Shown: piece by piece, positions 17,343 to 26,618 of the stretch
Layout: each line of letters starts with the position of its first letter
How positions within the stretch are numbered: the first letter of the stretch is position 1
NCBI GenBank assembly: GCA_026713865.1
Contig: JAPONQ010000017.1
Span: forward strand, 1-64,000
Direction: 5' to 3'
Length of the DNA stretch: 64,000 nt
DNA from: Chloroflexota bacterium
Lineage (GTDB): Bacteria > Chloroflexota > Dehalococcoidia > UBA2979
The notes under the pieces: model-generated
The model's input: the letters and a program-made list of their open reading frames with translations, nothing else
Database searches by the model: none
What the model was told of the DNA's origin: nothing
Translations under genes and position numbers: made by a program

Positions 17343-18611
17343 GTGAGCAGCGAAGCACTGAGCGGCCTGCGCGTCGTCGAGCTCGCCGAGGTCTGGGCGG
17401 GGCCCTTCGGCTGCTCGCTGCTCGGCGACCTCGGCGCCGAGGTCGTCAAGCTCGAGAGCTACCCCCGGACCTCCACCACCCGCCCGCTCACCGTCCCGGA
17501 CGCCCGCGTCGCCGACGGACCCGGCCCCGTCTACGAGCGCGCCAACACGCACCACCACGGCAACCGCAACAAGCGCAACATCGCGGTCGACGTTCGCCGG
17601 CCGGAGGGCGCGGAGGTGCTGAGGCGGCTGGTGCGATGGGGAGACGTGCTGGTGGAGAGCTTCTCGGCCGGCACGATCGCCCGTCTCGGGTTCGGGTGGG
17701 AGGCGGTGCACCGTCTCAACCCCAGGCTCACGATGATCTCGCTCGCGGGCTGGGGGCAGGAGGGCCCCTACCAGGGCTACGTGATGTACGGAGCCGGCTT
17801 CGAGGCAATGTCGGGCCTCGCCTCCGTCCGCGGCTACCCCGGCGCGCCGGTCGAGGAGCTGATCCCGACGCTGCACTCCGACTCGACCGTGCCGCTCGCC
17901 CTCATCTTCGCCGTCGTCACCGCGGCAATCCGTCGCGAGCAGGGCGGAGAGGGGAGCTACATCGATCTCGCGCAGGTCGAGGAACTCGCGACGCAGATCC
18001 CCGGTGTGCTCGGGGAGTGGACGCTCAACGGCCGCGTGCCGCCGCGCCGCGGGAACGACGACCCCCACCTGGTGCCGCACGGCTGCTACCGGTCCGGGAC
18101 GGAGGACGGGTGGGTGGCGATCGCGGCGGAGAACGATGCGCAGTGGGGCGGCCTCGCGCGGGCGATGGGGCACGCTGAGTGGGCCGCCGACGGCCACCCC
18201 TGGGCGACGCTGCCGGGGCGCCTCCGCGAGCGCGAGGCCGTCGACCGCGCCGTCGGCGAGTTCGCGCGCACGGGCGCCCCCTACGAGATCGCCGACCGCG
18301 TACAGGCCGCGGGGGCGATCGGCGCTCCCGCGAACCCGCCGGAGGGGCCTCTCTACTCCCCGCAGCTCCACGAGCGTGGATGGTTCCAGAGTGTCGACCA
18401 TCCCTACGTCCCGAGCAGGCTGCTGGGCGGCTTCCTCTGGCGCCTCTCGCCCGATGAGCCCAGCTGGGACCGCCGCTGCGGGCTCCTCGGCGAACACAAC
18501 CGCGAGGTGCTGCGCGAGGTCGGCTACGACGAGGGGGAGATCGACGCCCTCTTCGAAGCCGACGTGCTGGGCGATCGCTACCCCGACCCGCCTGGGAGCG
18601 GCGCTGGCTAG
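17343..18611 (+). CDS. Class III CoA-transferase (CaiB/FRC family), catalytic type
   Basis: 422 residues with the family's interlocked-domain signatures: LSGLRVVELAEVWAGPFGCSLL, NRNKRNIAVDVRRPEG, SLAGWGQEGPY and a C-terminal LLGEHNREVLREVGYDEGEID. The expected catalytic Asp is Asp180 (TLHSDSTVPLAL), which in formyl-CoA transferase forms the acyl-anhydride and thioester intermediates. The gene follows the Asp-less paralogue by 25 nt, so both are probably expressed together as a heteromer. CoA donor and acceptor acid are unknown. Nothing gene-like is seen in the following 218 bases. Confidence 0.92.
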   Translation: MSSEALSGLRVVELAEVWAGPFGCSLLGDLGAEVVKLESYPRTSTTRPLTVPDARVADGPGPVYERANTHHHGNRNKRNIAVDVRRPEGAEVLRRLVRWGDVLVESFSAGTIARLGFGWEAVHRLNPRLTMISLAGWGQEGPYQGYVMYGAGFEAMSGLASVRGYPGAPVEELIPTLHSDSTVPLALIFAVVTAAIRREQGGEGSYIDLAQVEELATQIPGVLGEWTLNGRVPPRRGNDDPHLVPHGCYRSGTEDGWVAIAAENDAQWGGLARAMGHAEWAADGHPWATLPGRLREREAVDRAVGEFARTGAPYEIADRVQAAGAIGAPANPPEGPLYSPQLHERGWFQSVDHPYVPSRLLGGFLWRLSPDEPSWDRRCGLLGEHNREVLREVGYDEGEIDALFEADVLGDRYPDPPGSGAG

Positions 18612-18829
18612 CCGCGCCCGCCCTCGAGCACGTCGGCCGCATCGCGCCCGAGCCGCATCGGCGCGGCGGCCAGCGAACGATCGCCGGTCCCACACGCGCT
18701 GATACGCGAGATGAGCGGCCGGGAGCGAGACGGGAACGGAGATCGGCGGCACCCCGCAACCGCGGTTAAGCGTGGGTGCTGACGCACGTCACGTCGGCAG
18801 GACACAACCCCCCAGGGTGCTGGCAGCGA

Positions 18830-19345
18830 TCAGGGTGAGAGGGGAAAGGAATCGACCCTCGGTGCCGCGTCGCGGCGCCAGACCATCACCTGTCGCCTCA
18901 TCTGGAGTACGACATCCCCGCGCTGGTTGAGTCCGCGGGTGCGCGTGGTGACGATGCCCTGCTCGGGACGCGACCGGGACTCTCGAACCTCCACTACCTC
19001 GGTCTCGGCGTAGAGCGTGTCGCCGGCGAAGACGGGCCTCGGCATCGTCACCTCCTCATAGCCGAGTGCGAAGCCGTTCTGGCTCACGTCGGCCACCGTC
19101 ATCCCGGTGACGATCGCAAGGGTCAGGGTGCTGTTGACGAGCGGGCGTCCGAACTCCGTGCGGCTCGCATACTCAGCATTGAAATGGATCTGGTTCGGAT
19201 TGTTCGTTAGAAGCGTGAACCAGGTGTTGTCGGTCTCCGACACCGTGCGACCGACCGGCGCCCGGTAGATGTCACCCTGCTTGAAGTCCTCAAAGTAACG
19301 CCCCGCCCATGCTTCCTGAATCGCCATCGGACCGCCCACTTCCAC
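18830..19345 (-). CDS. MaoC-family (R)-specific enoyl-CoA hydratase
   Basis: 171 residues of hot-dog fold. The segment YFEDFKQGDIYRAPVGRTVSETDN leads into NNPNQIHFNAEYASRTEFGRPLVN, which has the hydratase-2 motif D/N-x4-H (here NPNQIHF), and PVFAGDTLYAETEV follows. It resembles mesaconyl-CoA hydratase-type MaoC proteins that pair with CitE-like lyases, as in this operon where the CitE-like gene ends 10 nt upstream. The start is GTG at 19345 or ATG at 19327; neither has a strong ribosome site. Confidence 0.9.
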   Translation of the reverse strand: MEVGGPMAIQEAWAGRYFEDFKQGDIYRAPVGRTVSETDNTWFTLLTNNPNQIHFNAEYASRTEFGRPLVNSTLTLAIVTGMTVADVSQNGFALGYEEVTMPRPVFAGDTLYAETEVVEVRESRSRPEQGIVTTRTRGLNQRGDVVLQMRRQVMVWRRDAAPRVDSFPLSP

Positions 19346-19355
19346 CGCGTCCCCG

Positions 19356-20237
19356 TCAGGGACGCTCCGCGTCCGCTAGCAGCTGGCGGGCGCGCTCCAC
19401 CACGGGTGCATCGACCATCTCGCCATCCACCGACATCACACCCCGATCGTCGAGACCCGCATCATCGTACGCTTGGACGATTCGCTGCGCCCGCTCCACT
19501 TCGGCCGCGTTCGCCCGGAATCCCGCATTGATCGTCGCGACCTGATCGGGATGGATCGCGAGCTTTCCGCTGAAGCCGAGGCTGCGGCCGCGTCTCACCG
19601 ATCGCTGCAGTGCCTCGAGATCGCGAAACTCACGAGAAACCATGTCGACGGCCTCCACGCCGGCCGCATGGCTCGCCATCGCCAGCTCGGCTCGCGCGTG
19701 GATCAACCCGGCGGAGCTGTCGTCAGCCGCAAGGCCGGTCGCGGTGGCGTAGTCCTCAGCCCCGAAGCACAGCGCCGTCAGCCGCGGCGAGGCACCGGCC
19801 AATTCCGCCGCCACCATGAGCGCTGACGGGCTCTCAACCAGCACGGCGATCCGGGTCTGACCCGGCGCCAGTCCCCTCAGAGACTCCCACACGTCGAGCG
19901 CCGCGTTGATGCTGACGATCACCCTGACGTCGTCGACTTTCGGCAGCACCAGGCCGTCCAGCCCCGGGTGCACCACGGCCGCCAGATCGGCGTGCAGCCG
20001 CGGGTAGGGGGCGCTCTCCCGGACACGCACAAGCTGTTGGACCCGGGCGACCTGCCGATCGGCGGAGAGAAGCTGCGAGAGCGAACGTCGGGCGGTCTCG
20101 ACCTGACCCTCGGCGACCGAGTCTTCCAGATCGAAGATCACCGCGTGGGTCCCCGAGCCGAGTGCCCTAGCGAACCTATCCGGGCGATCGCCCGGGACAA
20201 AAAGCCACGACCTGTTCGCTCCGGCGGAGACTAGCAT
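19356..20237 (-). CDS. HpcH/HpaI aldolase/citrate-lyase family protein (CitE-like)
   Basis: 293 residues of TIM-barrel CitE type. RSWLFVPGDRPDRFARAL binds CoA, AVIFDLEDSV carries a metal-binding Asp/Glu, and LVRVRESAPY gives the conserved Arg. LVLPKVDD, AVLVESPSALM with the metal Glu, CFGAEDYA and FSGKLAIHPDQ complete the family pattern. Relatives include L-malyl-CoA/beta-methylmalyl-CoA lyase and citramalyl-CoA lyase, which cleave 3-hydroxyacyl-CoA or attach glyoxylate to acyl-CoA. With the adjacent MaoC hydratase and CoA-transferases, a (methyl)malyl- or citramalyl-CoA step is plausible. The ATG at 20237 opens the conserved region; the extension is low-complexity. Confidence 0.9.
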   Translation of the reverse strand: MLVSAGANRSWLFVPGDRPDRFARALGSGTHAVIFDLEDSVAEGQVETARRSLSQLLSADRQVARVQQLVRVRESAPYPRLHADLAAVVHPGLDGLVLPKVDDVRVIVSINAALDVWESLRGLAPGQTRIAVLVESPSALMVAAELAGASPRLTALCFGAEDYATATGLAADDSSAGLIHARAELAMASHAAGVEAVDMVSREFRDLEALQRSVRRGRSLGFSGKLAIHPDQVATINAGFRANAAEVERAQRIVQAYDDAGLDDRGVMSVDGEMVDAPVVERARQLLADAERP

Positions 20238-20465
20238 CGGAGCCCGGCCGGGAGACTTCCCGCACGCCGCCGCCCCTGGTGACGACCGGCGAGAGGGCTC
20301 AGCGGCGCAATCGACCGCAGATCCCGATCCGGCGCCAACAGCCCTCGCGCCCGGATCCGCATCGCCATCGTCACCCCGACCCGTCGTCGACCGGTCGCGG
20401 GCGGTGCCCGCATCACCCAACTTGATCCCGAGACCGCGCCCGATCGCGGGCGTCGACTGGGCGGG

Positions 20466-21665
20466 TCAGCCGATCACGGTGCCTTCGCTCACCAGCGTGG
20501 CGATCTCGCCCGTGCCATAGCCCAGCTCGGCAAGGATCTCGCGCGTGTGCTGACCAAGCCTCGGGGCGGGGCGCTCGAGCTCGGTCGGCGTCCCGGAGAA
20601 CTCCCACGGCGGCAGCAGCGTCTGAATGGGAGTGCCTTCCGGCCCATCGACCGTCTGCACCATTCCGACATGACGGACCTGATCCAGGTCGATCAGCTGC
20701 TGGTAGTCGTTGGTCGGGAACGCCCAGCCGCCATGGCGCCGCACCCGCTCGATCACTTCATCGGCGGTGAACTTCGAGAACGCCCGATCCCAGATCGGTT
20801 GCACAATCTCAAACACATCCGAGGTCGGACCGCCGCGATCACGCAGGAAGTCGTCATAGCGCGGATCATCCCGCACCCACTCCATCTCGAGGTCGCGGAT
20901 CAGTGCCTCGCGACCCTCGGGCGTGACACGTGCCAGCGAGAAGAGGATGGCCGCGTCCTTGCACTGTTGGCCGTAGTCTGGCGGCTTCACATAGCCGTCG
21001 AGGTGATAGCCCGACCAGGAGTCCGGATTCGACATCGCCACCCAGAGCGTCGAGCGCATCGCCAGAACCGAGCCGAAGAGCGAGACATCGATTCGCTGAC
21101 CGAGCCCGCTACGTCCACGCTCGAGCAACGCCGCACAAATTGCCTGAACAGCGTAGATCGCCGCGTACATCGATGCGATATCGGTGCCCACCCGTACCGG
21201 TGCCTCGCCGGGACGACCGAGCGAGGCGGTCGCCTCGCCCGCCAGCTGCGCGGGGAGCTCACCGTAGGGTGCCCGACCCGCCCAGGGGCCGCGATCGCCG
21301 AACTCGGAGATCGTACAAATGATGAGTCCGGGATCGGCCTCCGCCAGCAATTCGCGGAGTGCCTCTTCCTGCCGACCGGAATCGATGACCGCAACGTCCG
21401 CCCACCGCAGCAAACGGGCCGCCAGTTCGCGCGCCCGCTGGCCGGCGAGGTCCAGTGCTACCCCGCGCTTGCTTCGGTTGAGGCTGCCAAACACCGCGCC
21501 GACATCGCCACGCTGATCGGAGCCCCAGTGACGGGTACGGTCTCCGGCCAGCTCCTCGACCTTGATCACGTCGGCGCCGGCGTCACCGAGTTCCATCGCG
21601 CAGTAGGGGCCAGCGACGGCCTCGGCGAGCTCGACCACCCGGAACCCATCGAGCGGTCCGCTCAT
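20466..21665 (-). CDS. Class III CoA-transferase-like subunit with atypical active-site position
   Basis: 399 residues with the family signatures LDGFRVVELAEAVAGPYCAMEL, LNRSKRGVALDL, CTISEFGDRGPW and LGQHTREILAELGYG. Aligning the helix before RSGLGQ, the canonical Asp position is Ser165, while an Asp (162) sits three residues earlier (VGTDIASMYAA). It clearly matches the second half of the 800-residue protein at 24120-26522 (shared GYVKPPD, FTADEV and NDYQQL segments). It follows the Asp-bearing CoA-transferase gene at 21757 on the same strand with a 91-nt gap. A heterodimer is inferred. Confidence 0.88.
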   Translation of the reverse strand: MSGPLDGFRVVELAEAVAGPYCAMELGDAGADVIKVEELAGDRTRHWGSDQRGDVGAVFGSLNRSKRGVALDLAGQRARELAARLLRWADVAVIDSGRQEEALRELLAEADPGLIICTISEFGDRGPWAGRAPYGELPAQLAGEATASLGRPGEAPVRVGTDIASMYAAIYAVQAICAALLERGRSGLGQRIDVSLFGSVLAMRSTLWVAMSNPDSWSGYHLDGYVKPPDYGQQCKDAAILFSLARVTPEGREALIRDLEMEWVRDDPRYDDFLRDRGGPTSDVFEIVQPIWDRAFSKFTADEVIERVRRHGGWAFPTNDYQQLIDLDQVRHVGMVQTVDGPEGTPIQTLLPPWEFSGTPTELERPAPRLGQHTREILAELGYGTGEIATLVSEGTVIG

Positions 21666-21756
21666 CCGAGCACCCACCGGTCCAGCGTCACGCGGACCGG
21701 GCCCCACCGTGCCGACTCCACAGGAGCCATCTCCATCGCATCCTCAGCTCGGAGCA

Positions 21757-22956
21757 CTAGCTCCCCTCGCCAGCCATCACCGCCAGCGGCTCGGGAGCAT
21801 TCGATCGCGCGGCCAGCTCCGCCAGGATCTCCTCGTCGTGGAAACCGGGGAAGGGCGTCGGGGTCCAGCGCGCCGGGGTGCGGTCAAGGTGCCATGGCGG
21901 GCCCCCAGTCGTGACCGGCCCCCAAGCCGCGGTGTCGATATCGACCAGGTAGGCATTCTCCAGCACCTGCTGATGCTGGCGGAGTACCCTCCAGCCCATC
22001 GGGAAGCCAAAGGGAATGCCGCTCCGCTCGAGGGAGAACGCCCAGTAGTCACTGGGACGGGATCCGAAGACGGTGGTCAGGATGTCCGCCAACTCGTGGC
22101 GGTGATCGAGGCGAGCGCTGTTGGTTCGGAAACGCTCATCCTCGCGTAGCTCCGGCTGCCCGATCAGGTCGCAGAGCACCGCCCACTCCGCGTCCGAAGT
22201 CACGGCCACGCCGATCCACTCGTGGTCACGGCACTCGAAAGCCTGGTCCGGTGCCGTTGCCTGTGAGGCGCTCCCGCGGGGGCCCGGAAGCACGCCGCTC
22301 TGCAGGAACTCGCCGATGCGCGCGGATTGCATCGCGGAGACGGCGCGCAGCATCGAGACCTGGACCCGTTGCCCCTCGCCCGTTCGCTCGCGGGCGAGCA
22401 GTCCCATCATGATCGCCTGGGCAGCATAGTTCCCGGTCGTGAAATCGGCCTGCGTGTACTGGCGATAGACCTCGGGGCGGCCACCCTCGACACCGTTGAT
22501 CGAGACGAAGCCGGTGATGTGCTGGGCCTGCTGATCGGCACCCGGGAGCGCCGACATCGGGCCGCTCTCTCCCCAGCCCGTGACCTCGCAGTAGACAATG
22601 CGTGGGTTGATCTCGCGCACCGCCTCGTAGCCGACGCCGAGGCGCTCGGGCACGCCCGGGCGCATATTGGCCAGGAAGACATCGCAGGTCCTCAGCAGGT
22701 CGTATGCGTTCTTGCGGTGAGCCTCTGACTTCAGATCCAGCGAGAACGCTCGCTTGTTCATGTTGAAGGCGATGTAGCCGATCGACGTCCCGTTGATCGT
22801 CGGCGGAATGCTCGCGGCGAGCGTCGACCAGTCAATGCTCGGTTGTTCGATGTGAATGACATCGGCGCCGAGAGCACCGAGCTGCATCGAAGCCCACGGC
22901 CCGACTCCCCACTGGGTCAGGTCGAAGACTCGTATCCCCTCGAGTGCCTGTTTCAT
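21757..22956 (-). CDS. Class III CoA-transferase (CaiB/FRC family), catalytic type
   Basis: 399 residues: LEGIRVFDLTQWGVGPWASMQL, FNMNKRAFSLDLKSE, GWGESGPMS and LLARERTGEGQRVQVSML. The predicted catalytic Asp is Asp171 (YTQADFTTGNYA). It matches the first half of the fused protein at 24120-26522 (same length, same GLLARERTG segment and the central CRD...W region). The ATG at 22956 is chosen because GAGGT sits 6 nt upstream; a second ATG 15 nt earlier is too close to its purine run. It is downstream of the TatD-like gene in the same minus-strand unit. Confidence 0.92.
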   Translation of the reverse strand: MKQALEGIRVFDLTQWGVGPWASMQLGALGADVIHIEQPSIDWSTLAASIPPTINGTSIGYIAFNMNKRAFSLDLKSEAHRKNAYDLLRTCDVFLANMRPGVPERLGVGYEAVREINPRIVYCEVTGWGESGPMSALPGADQQAQHITGFVSINGVEGGRPEVYRQYTQADFTTGNYAAQAIMMGLLARERTGEGQRVQVSMLRAVSAMQSARIGEFLQSGVLPGPRGSASQATAPDQAFECRDHEWIGVAVTSDAEWAVLCDLIGQPELREDERFRTNSARLDHRHELADILTTVFGSRPSDYWAFSLERSGIPFGFPMGWRVLRQHQQVLENAYLVDIDTAAWGPVTTGGPPWHLDRTPARWTPTPFPGFHDEEILAELAARSNAPEPLAVMAGEGS

Positions 22957-23035
22957 CGGTGACCTCGCCATTCCCTCTATCGGATCCACGACCTCCACAC
23001 ACACACTCCGCCCCGCGGCCGCTCCCGCTGAAGGG

Positions 23036-23881
23036 CTAGGGAAGCCCCAGCCCGGCCTGGAGCCGCGGAAACGCTCTCCGGACGTTGCGTTCGATCACGT
23101 CGGAGACCTGCTCGAACGAGACCTCCCTCTCCTCGGCAAGACGTTCTGTAAAGCGAACGAGATTGACCAGCTCCGTCTTCTGGTCGAGATCGAACGGATA
23201 GTCTCCCTCCCCGGTTCGCTCGAGTATCCCCGCCGGCCAATCCGTGTCCATCACGAGGCCCCCGAGCGGCAGGTTGCGGTAGACGTTCCGGAGCCGGTGG
23301 GCGTCGGGATGCATGAGCACGACGGAGACGGAGGGATAAATTCCTATGTCAAGCAGCTGCCCGGCCAGGTCTTCACTGCCCATGAAGTTGTGAAGCACGC
23401 CGCCCACCTCCCAGGCGCGTTCCTCCTTCAGGACATCGGCCAGCACCTGCGCCGACTCTCTCCCGTAGGTATGGAGGTTGAGTGGAAGCCTGAGATCGCG
23501 GGCGAGCCCCACCTGGCGGCGAAAGACATCGAGCTGCAGATCCCGCGGGAGTGGCGTTCTCTGGAAATCGACTCCGACCTCGCCGATCCCGACGACGCGA
23601 TCGTTCGACTCGGCGAGTTCGGCGAGCTCAGCGACCGAGTCCTCCGTGAAGCTGTCGGACTGGGAGGGGTGCACGCCGACGCAGGCGAAATAGCCCTCAC
23701 GCCCGTCGATGAAGTCGAGCACCTCTCGCGACTCGGCAACGGTGGTGCCCTGCACGATCCAGGCACGTACACCCTGGGCGCGGGCGATCGCTTCCTGGCT
23801 CTCCAGCATCTCCAGCGTGGCGTCGGGGCGCCCGGGACGGTGCACGTGGCAATCGATCAGCACGGCATCACGCCTCCTCAT
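23036..23881 (-). CDS. TatD-like metal-dependent hydrolase
   Basis: 281 residues of amidohydrolase TIM barrel. DCHVH opens the domain (metal ligands), GVHPSQ, GIGEVGVDFQR gives the metal Glu, QVGLARDLRLPLNLHTYG and LHNFMG supply His ligands, and DTDWP has the final Asp. The order matches TatD nucleases/hydrolases, though DTDWP replaces the usual ETDxP. Its place between CoA-ester genes suggests hydrolysis of a small molecule rather than DNA, but that is inference. The ATG at 23881 opens the conserved domain; an upstream ATG at 23944 would add 21 residues of low conservation. Confidence 0.85.
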   Translation of the reverse strand: MRRRDAVLIDCHVHRPGRPDATLEMLESQEAIARAQGVRAWIVQGTTVAESREVLDFIDGREGYFACVGVHPSQSDSFTEDSVAELAELAESNDRVVGIGEVGVDFQRTPLPRDLQLDVFRRQVGLARDLRLPLNLHTYGRESAQVLADVLKEERAWEVGGVLHNFMGSEDLAGQLLDIGIYPSVSVVLMHPDAHRLRNVYRNLPLGGLVMDTDWPAGILERTGEGDYPFDLDQKTELVNLVRFTERLAEEREVSFEQVSDVIERNVRRAFPRLQAGLGLP

Positions 23882-24006
23882 GACCACTGGATGGGGTGCT
23901 GCGAACCGGCGCCCCGCGTGATCGATGACAGGGCGCGGGCACACCCTGAGGCGAACCGTCGGGCCGACGCCCGCCCCGGATTCTGCCCACCGCTACCTGA
24001 CCGCTC

Positions 24007-24035
24007 ACTCTAGCGATCGACCGATCGGATAGCAA
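24007..24035 (-). promoter_or_regulatory. Candidate promoter for the TatD-CoA-transferase-CitE-MaoC unit
   Basis: On the minus strand TTGCTA (24035-24030) and TAGAGT (24012-24007) are separated by 17 nt, in an AT-rich patch that contrasts with its surroundings. The spacer contains CGATCG-GT-CGATCG (24014-24027), a palindromic repeat that could be an operator. It lies about 125 nt before the TatD-like start. Confidence 0.35.
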
Positions 24036-24119
24036 ACAAAATATCGCCGAGAGAGTGACTCGGACGGATGTCCGAGCCTCGCGATCTCGGCCCGCGTCGG
24101 GGCGCGGTGATCGGGCACC

Positions 24120-26522
24120 TCAGCGGGCGCGAGCAGCCGTGACCTCACGAAAGGGCCGGGCCGACGGAATTGGAACGCCGTCGAGCGTCCACGGCATTCG
24201 CTGGTGGCGGACCGTGCCTAGGGTCGGGTCGTCCATCTCGGCGAAGAGAGCCAGAGCCTGCACCTGGGGATGGTCGTAGAGCTGCTGGTAGTCATTCGCG
24301 AGCACGCAGTTGCCGCCGTACTTCATAAAGATGTCGGAGACCTGCTCTGCCGTGAATCTGCTGAACGCCTTCTCCCAGATCGGTTTCGCCAGCATCGGGA
24401 TCTCGCCCGTGTCGACCGCGCCGTTTGCACCCCAGCCGAGCAAGTACTCGGGAGGATGCTGAAACAGCGGGTCCCTGAGGTAGCTCTCCATCCCCAGCTC
24501 CTTCATCAGGAGGGGCATGTCCTCCGCCCTCGAGATCGGATTCACCAGGATCGGCTGATCCTTGGTCTTGTAGGGATGATCCGGTGGCTTGATGTAGCCG
24601 AAGAGGTATCCGTTCCACTCGTCGGGATCAACGAGACTCGTCCACTGGATCGCCCGCTGGTGGAGGAGTGCGCCGAGTTCGCTGATCGCGATCCGCTGGC
24701 CGACGCCCGTTCGCCACTGGTGGTACAGCGCCCCCAGGATCGCCTGGCAGGCATAGAGGGCCGTTCCCGCCGTGGCCATGTCGGGCCCCATTCGGACCGG
24801 CTCTTCCCCGGGGCTCCCGAGGTGACTCGTAAAGTCGCTCATCGCCTGGAAGACAAGCTCTGAACCGGGCTGATCGCGAAGCGGTCCCTCCTCCCCGAAG
24901 GGCGAGATGCTGCAGGTGATGATCGCGGGGTTGGTCTGCTCGAGAGAGGCCTGATCCAGCCCCCATCGACCAAGCCGGTCCTGCCCCTCCTCCTCGATGA
25001 AGACATCGACATCGCGCAGCAGCGCTCGGAGCTGGTCCCGGTGGGCCGGCTTCTCCAGGTCGATGTGCAACCCCTCCTTGTTGCGATTGAGGTGGAAGAA
25101 GGCAGCGCCCACGTCGCCTAGCCGTGGTTCCCACCCACGCGTGTAGTCGCCCTCCGGCGGCTCGACCTTTATCACCCGTGCGCCGCACTCGGCGAGCATC
25201 AGCGACGCGAAGGGCCCGGAGATTCCCTGCGTCATGTCGAGCACTGTGACCCCGTCCAGAACGCCGTTCACCATGGACCGGCTCGGACCGTGGTAGGCGG
25301 GGGGTGTCACGTCGTCTTCGCTCAACCATCCGTGCCGGAGAATGTGGTCCGTGTTCGCGCCGGGCAGAGTTCCTGCCGTGGTCGCGATCGGGGTCTTCTC
25401 GTACTGAAACGGCAAGCTTCCGAACGGCAGGAGCGGCAGTGGTGGGAACTCCCCGATGACGGGGTAGGCGAGCACCTCTGCGGTCTCGTCGTCCCTCGGG
25501 TACTGGAGCCAGACGAAGTGCCCGCTCGCCCGCACCTGCGGCTCATCCAGGACCTGAGTGTAGTCGAGGAAGAGGCTGGCCGGGACCTTCGCCTTGCGCA
25601 GCTGGATCTCCCACCACTTGGCCGTCTGGGTGGCGAAGATCCGGCCCAGCGCGTCGTCCACGAGCTCGCGGTTGTGTACCCGGCCACGGTTCGTGCTCAG
25701 CTCATCATTCTGCCCGAGATCCTCTGCACCGATTGCGCGCCAGAGGCGCCGCCACTGGTCATCCCTAACCACGCCGACCGCGAGCCAGCGGCCGTCGCGG
25801 CAGCGGTAGGCCCGGTGGGGCACCGTCGTAGCCGTCCCACTCCCCATCCGTGCCGGCGTGTCGCCCGTGGCTAGGAACTCCGCGAGGCGGCTCAGCTGGA
25901 TGTTGACCGAGGCCCCGATCTGGTGGGAGAGCAGGCTCAGTCCACTGCCGGTCCGCTCGCGCGCGAGCAGCCCCAGCAGCAACGAGACGGCGATGTGCAG
26001 GCTCGCGTTGAAGTCCCACAGTGCCGGCCAGCGGAGGATCTCCGGCTCACCGCCCCGCCGACCGTTGATCGCCACCGAGCCGCTGAAGACCTGCGTGATG
26101 GCGTCAGCACTGCGTCGCTGCACATAGGGACCCTCGCGTCCCCATCCCGGAAAATTGCCGTAGACGAGCCGCGGGTTGAGCTCCAGTAGCCGATCACTGC
26201 CGAGACCCAGGCGCTGGACCGTACCCCAGGTCATATTCTCGGCAAAGATGTCGGCCTCACCAATCAAACGGTAGGCCGTCTCCAGCCCCTCGGGATCCTT
26301 GAGGTTGAGGTAGAGGCTCCGCTTGTTCAGATGGACCGTCATGTAGAGGGTCGAGAGGCCGCGGATGTTCGGCGGCGAGCCCTGGTAGACCGGGGGCCAG
26401 CTGGGACCCTGCTCCACCGCCACGACCTCGGCGCCCATCTCCCCGAGAATGCCCGTGGCGAAGGGGCCCACACCCACGATCGTGAGATCGAATAGCTTGA
26501 CGCCACTCAGTGGTCCGGGCAC
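24120..26522 (-). CDS. Fused double class III CoA-transferase (two FRC domains in one chain)
   Basis: 800 residues, twice the family length. Domain 1 (about 1-410) starts LSGVKLFDLTIVGVGPFATGIL and has the canonical Asp at residue 170 (ALWDFNASLHIA). Domain 2 (about 418-800) restarts with LDGVTVLDMTQGISGPFASLML and has Thr584 at the aligned position, with Asp581 three residues earlier. Domain 1 resembles the protein at 21757-22956 and domain 2 that at 20466-21665, so it looks like a fusion of such a pair. No frameshift or internal start is needed. The 96 bases upstream to the thiolase gene hold no clear signal, so it may be transcribed from the upstream cluster. Confidence 0.93.
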   Translation of the reverse strand: MPGPLSGVKLFDLTIVGVGPFATGILGEMGAEVVAVEQGPSWPPVYQGSPPNIRGLSTLYMTVHLNKRSLYLNLKDPEGLETAYRLIGEADIFAENMTWGTVQRLGLGSDRLLELNPRLVYGNFPGWGREGPYVQRRSADAITQVFSGSVAINGRRGGEPEILRWPALWDFNASLHIAVSLLLGLLARERTGSGLSLLSHQIGASVNIQLSRLAEFLATGDTPARMGSGTATTVPHRAYRCRDGRWLAVGVVRDDQWRRLWRAIGAEDLGQNDELSTNRGRVHNRELVDDALGRIFATQTAKWWEIQLRKAKVPASLFLDYTQVLDEPQVRASGHFVWLQYPRDDETAEVLAYPVIGEFPPLPLLPFGSLPFQYEKTPIATTAGTLPGANTDHILRHGWLSEDDVTPPAYHGPSRSMVNGVLDGVTVLDMTQGISGPFASLMLAECGARVIKVEPPEGDYTRGWEPRLGDVGAAFFHLNRNKEGLHIDLEKPAHRDQLRALLRDVDVFIEEEGQDRLGRWGLDQASLEQTNPAIITCSISPFGEEGPLRDQPGSELVFQAMSDFTSHLGSPGEEPVRMGPDMATAGTALYACQAILGALYHQWRTGVGQRIAISELGALLHQRAIQWTSLVDPDEWNGYLFGYIKPPDHPYKTKDQPILVNPISRAEDMPLLMKELGMESYLRDPLFQHPPEYLLGWGANGAVDTGEIPMLAKPIWEKAFSRFTAEQVSDIFMKYGGNCVLANDYQQLYDHPQVQALALFAEMDDPTLGTVRHQRMPWTLDGVPIPSARPFREVTAARAR

Positions 26523-26618
26523 GGTTCTTCTCCGTTCGCGCCTAGCCCGGCGGCCATCGGCGCTATCGGTGCCGGGTGGCGAGGCGGTCGCGAGGGCTCA
26601 CCTCTGTCCCGACCCTGC

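Noticed and set aside
10970-17449. A 2159-residue open frame on the minus strand
   Set aside because: Only its last 649 residues are a real protein (CocE-type hydrolase). The rest is antisense to the FAD oxidase and CoA-transferase genes, with the low-complexity composition typical of shadow frames in GC-rich DNA.
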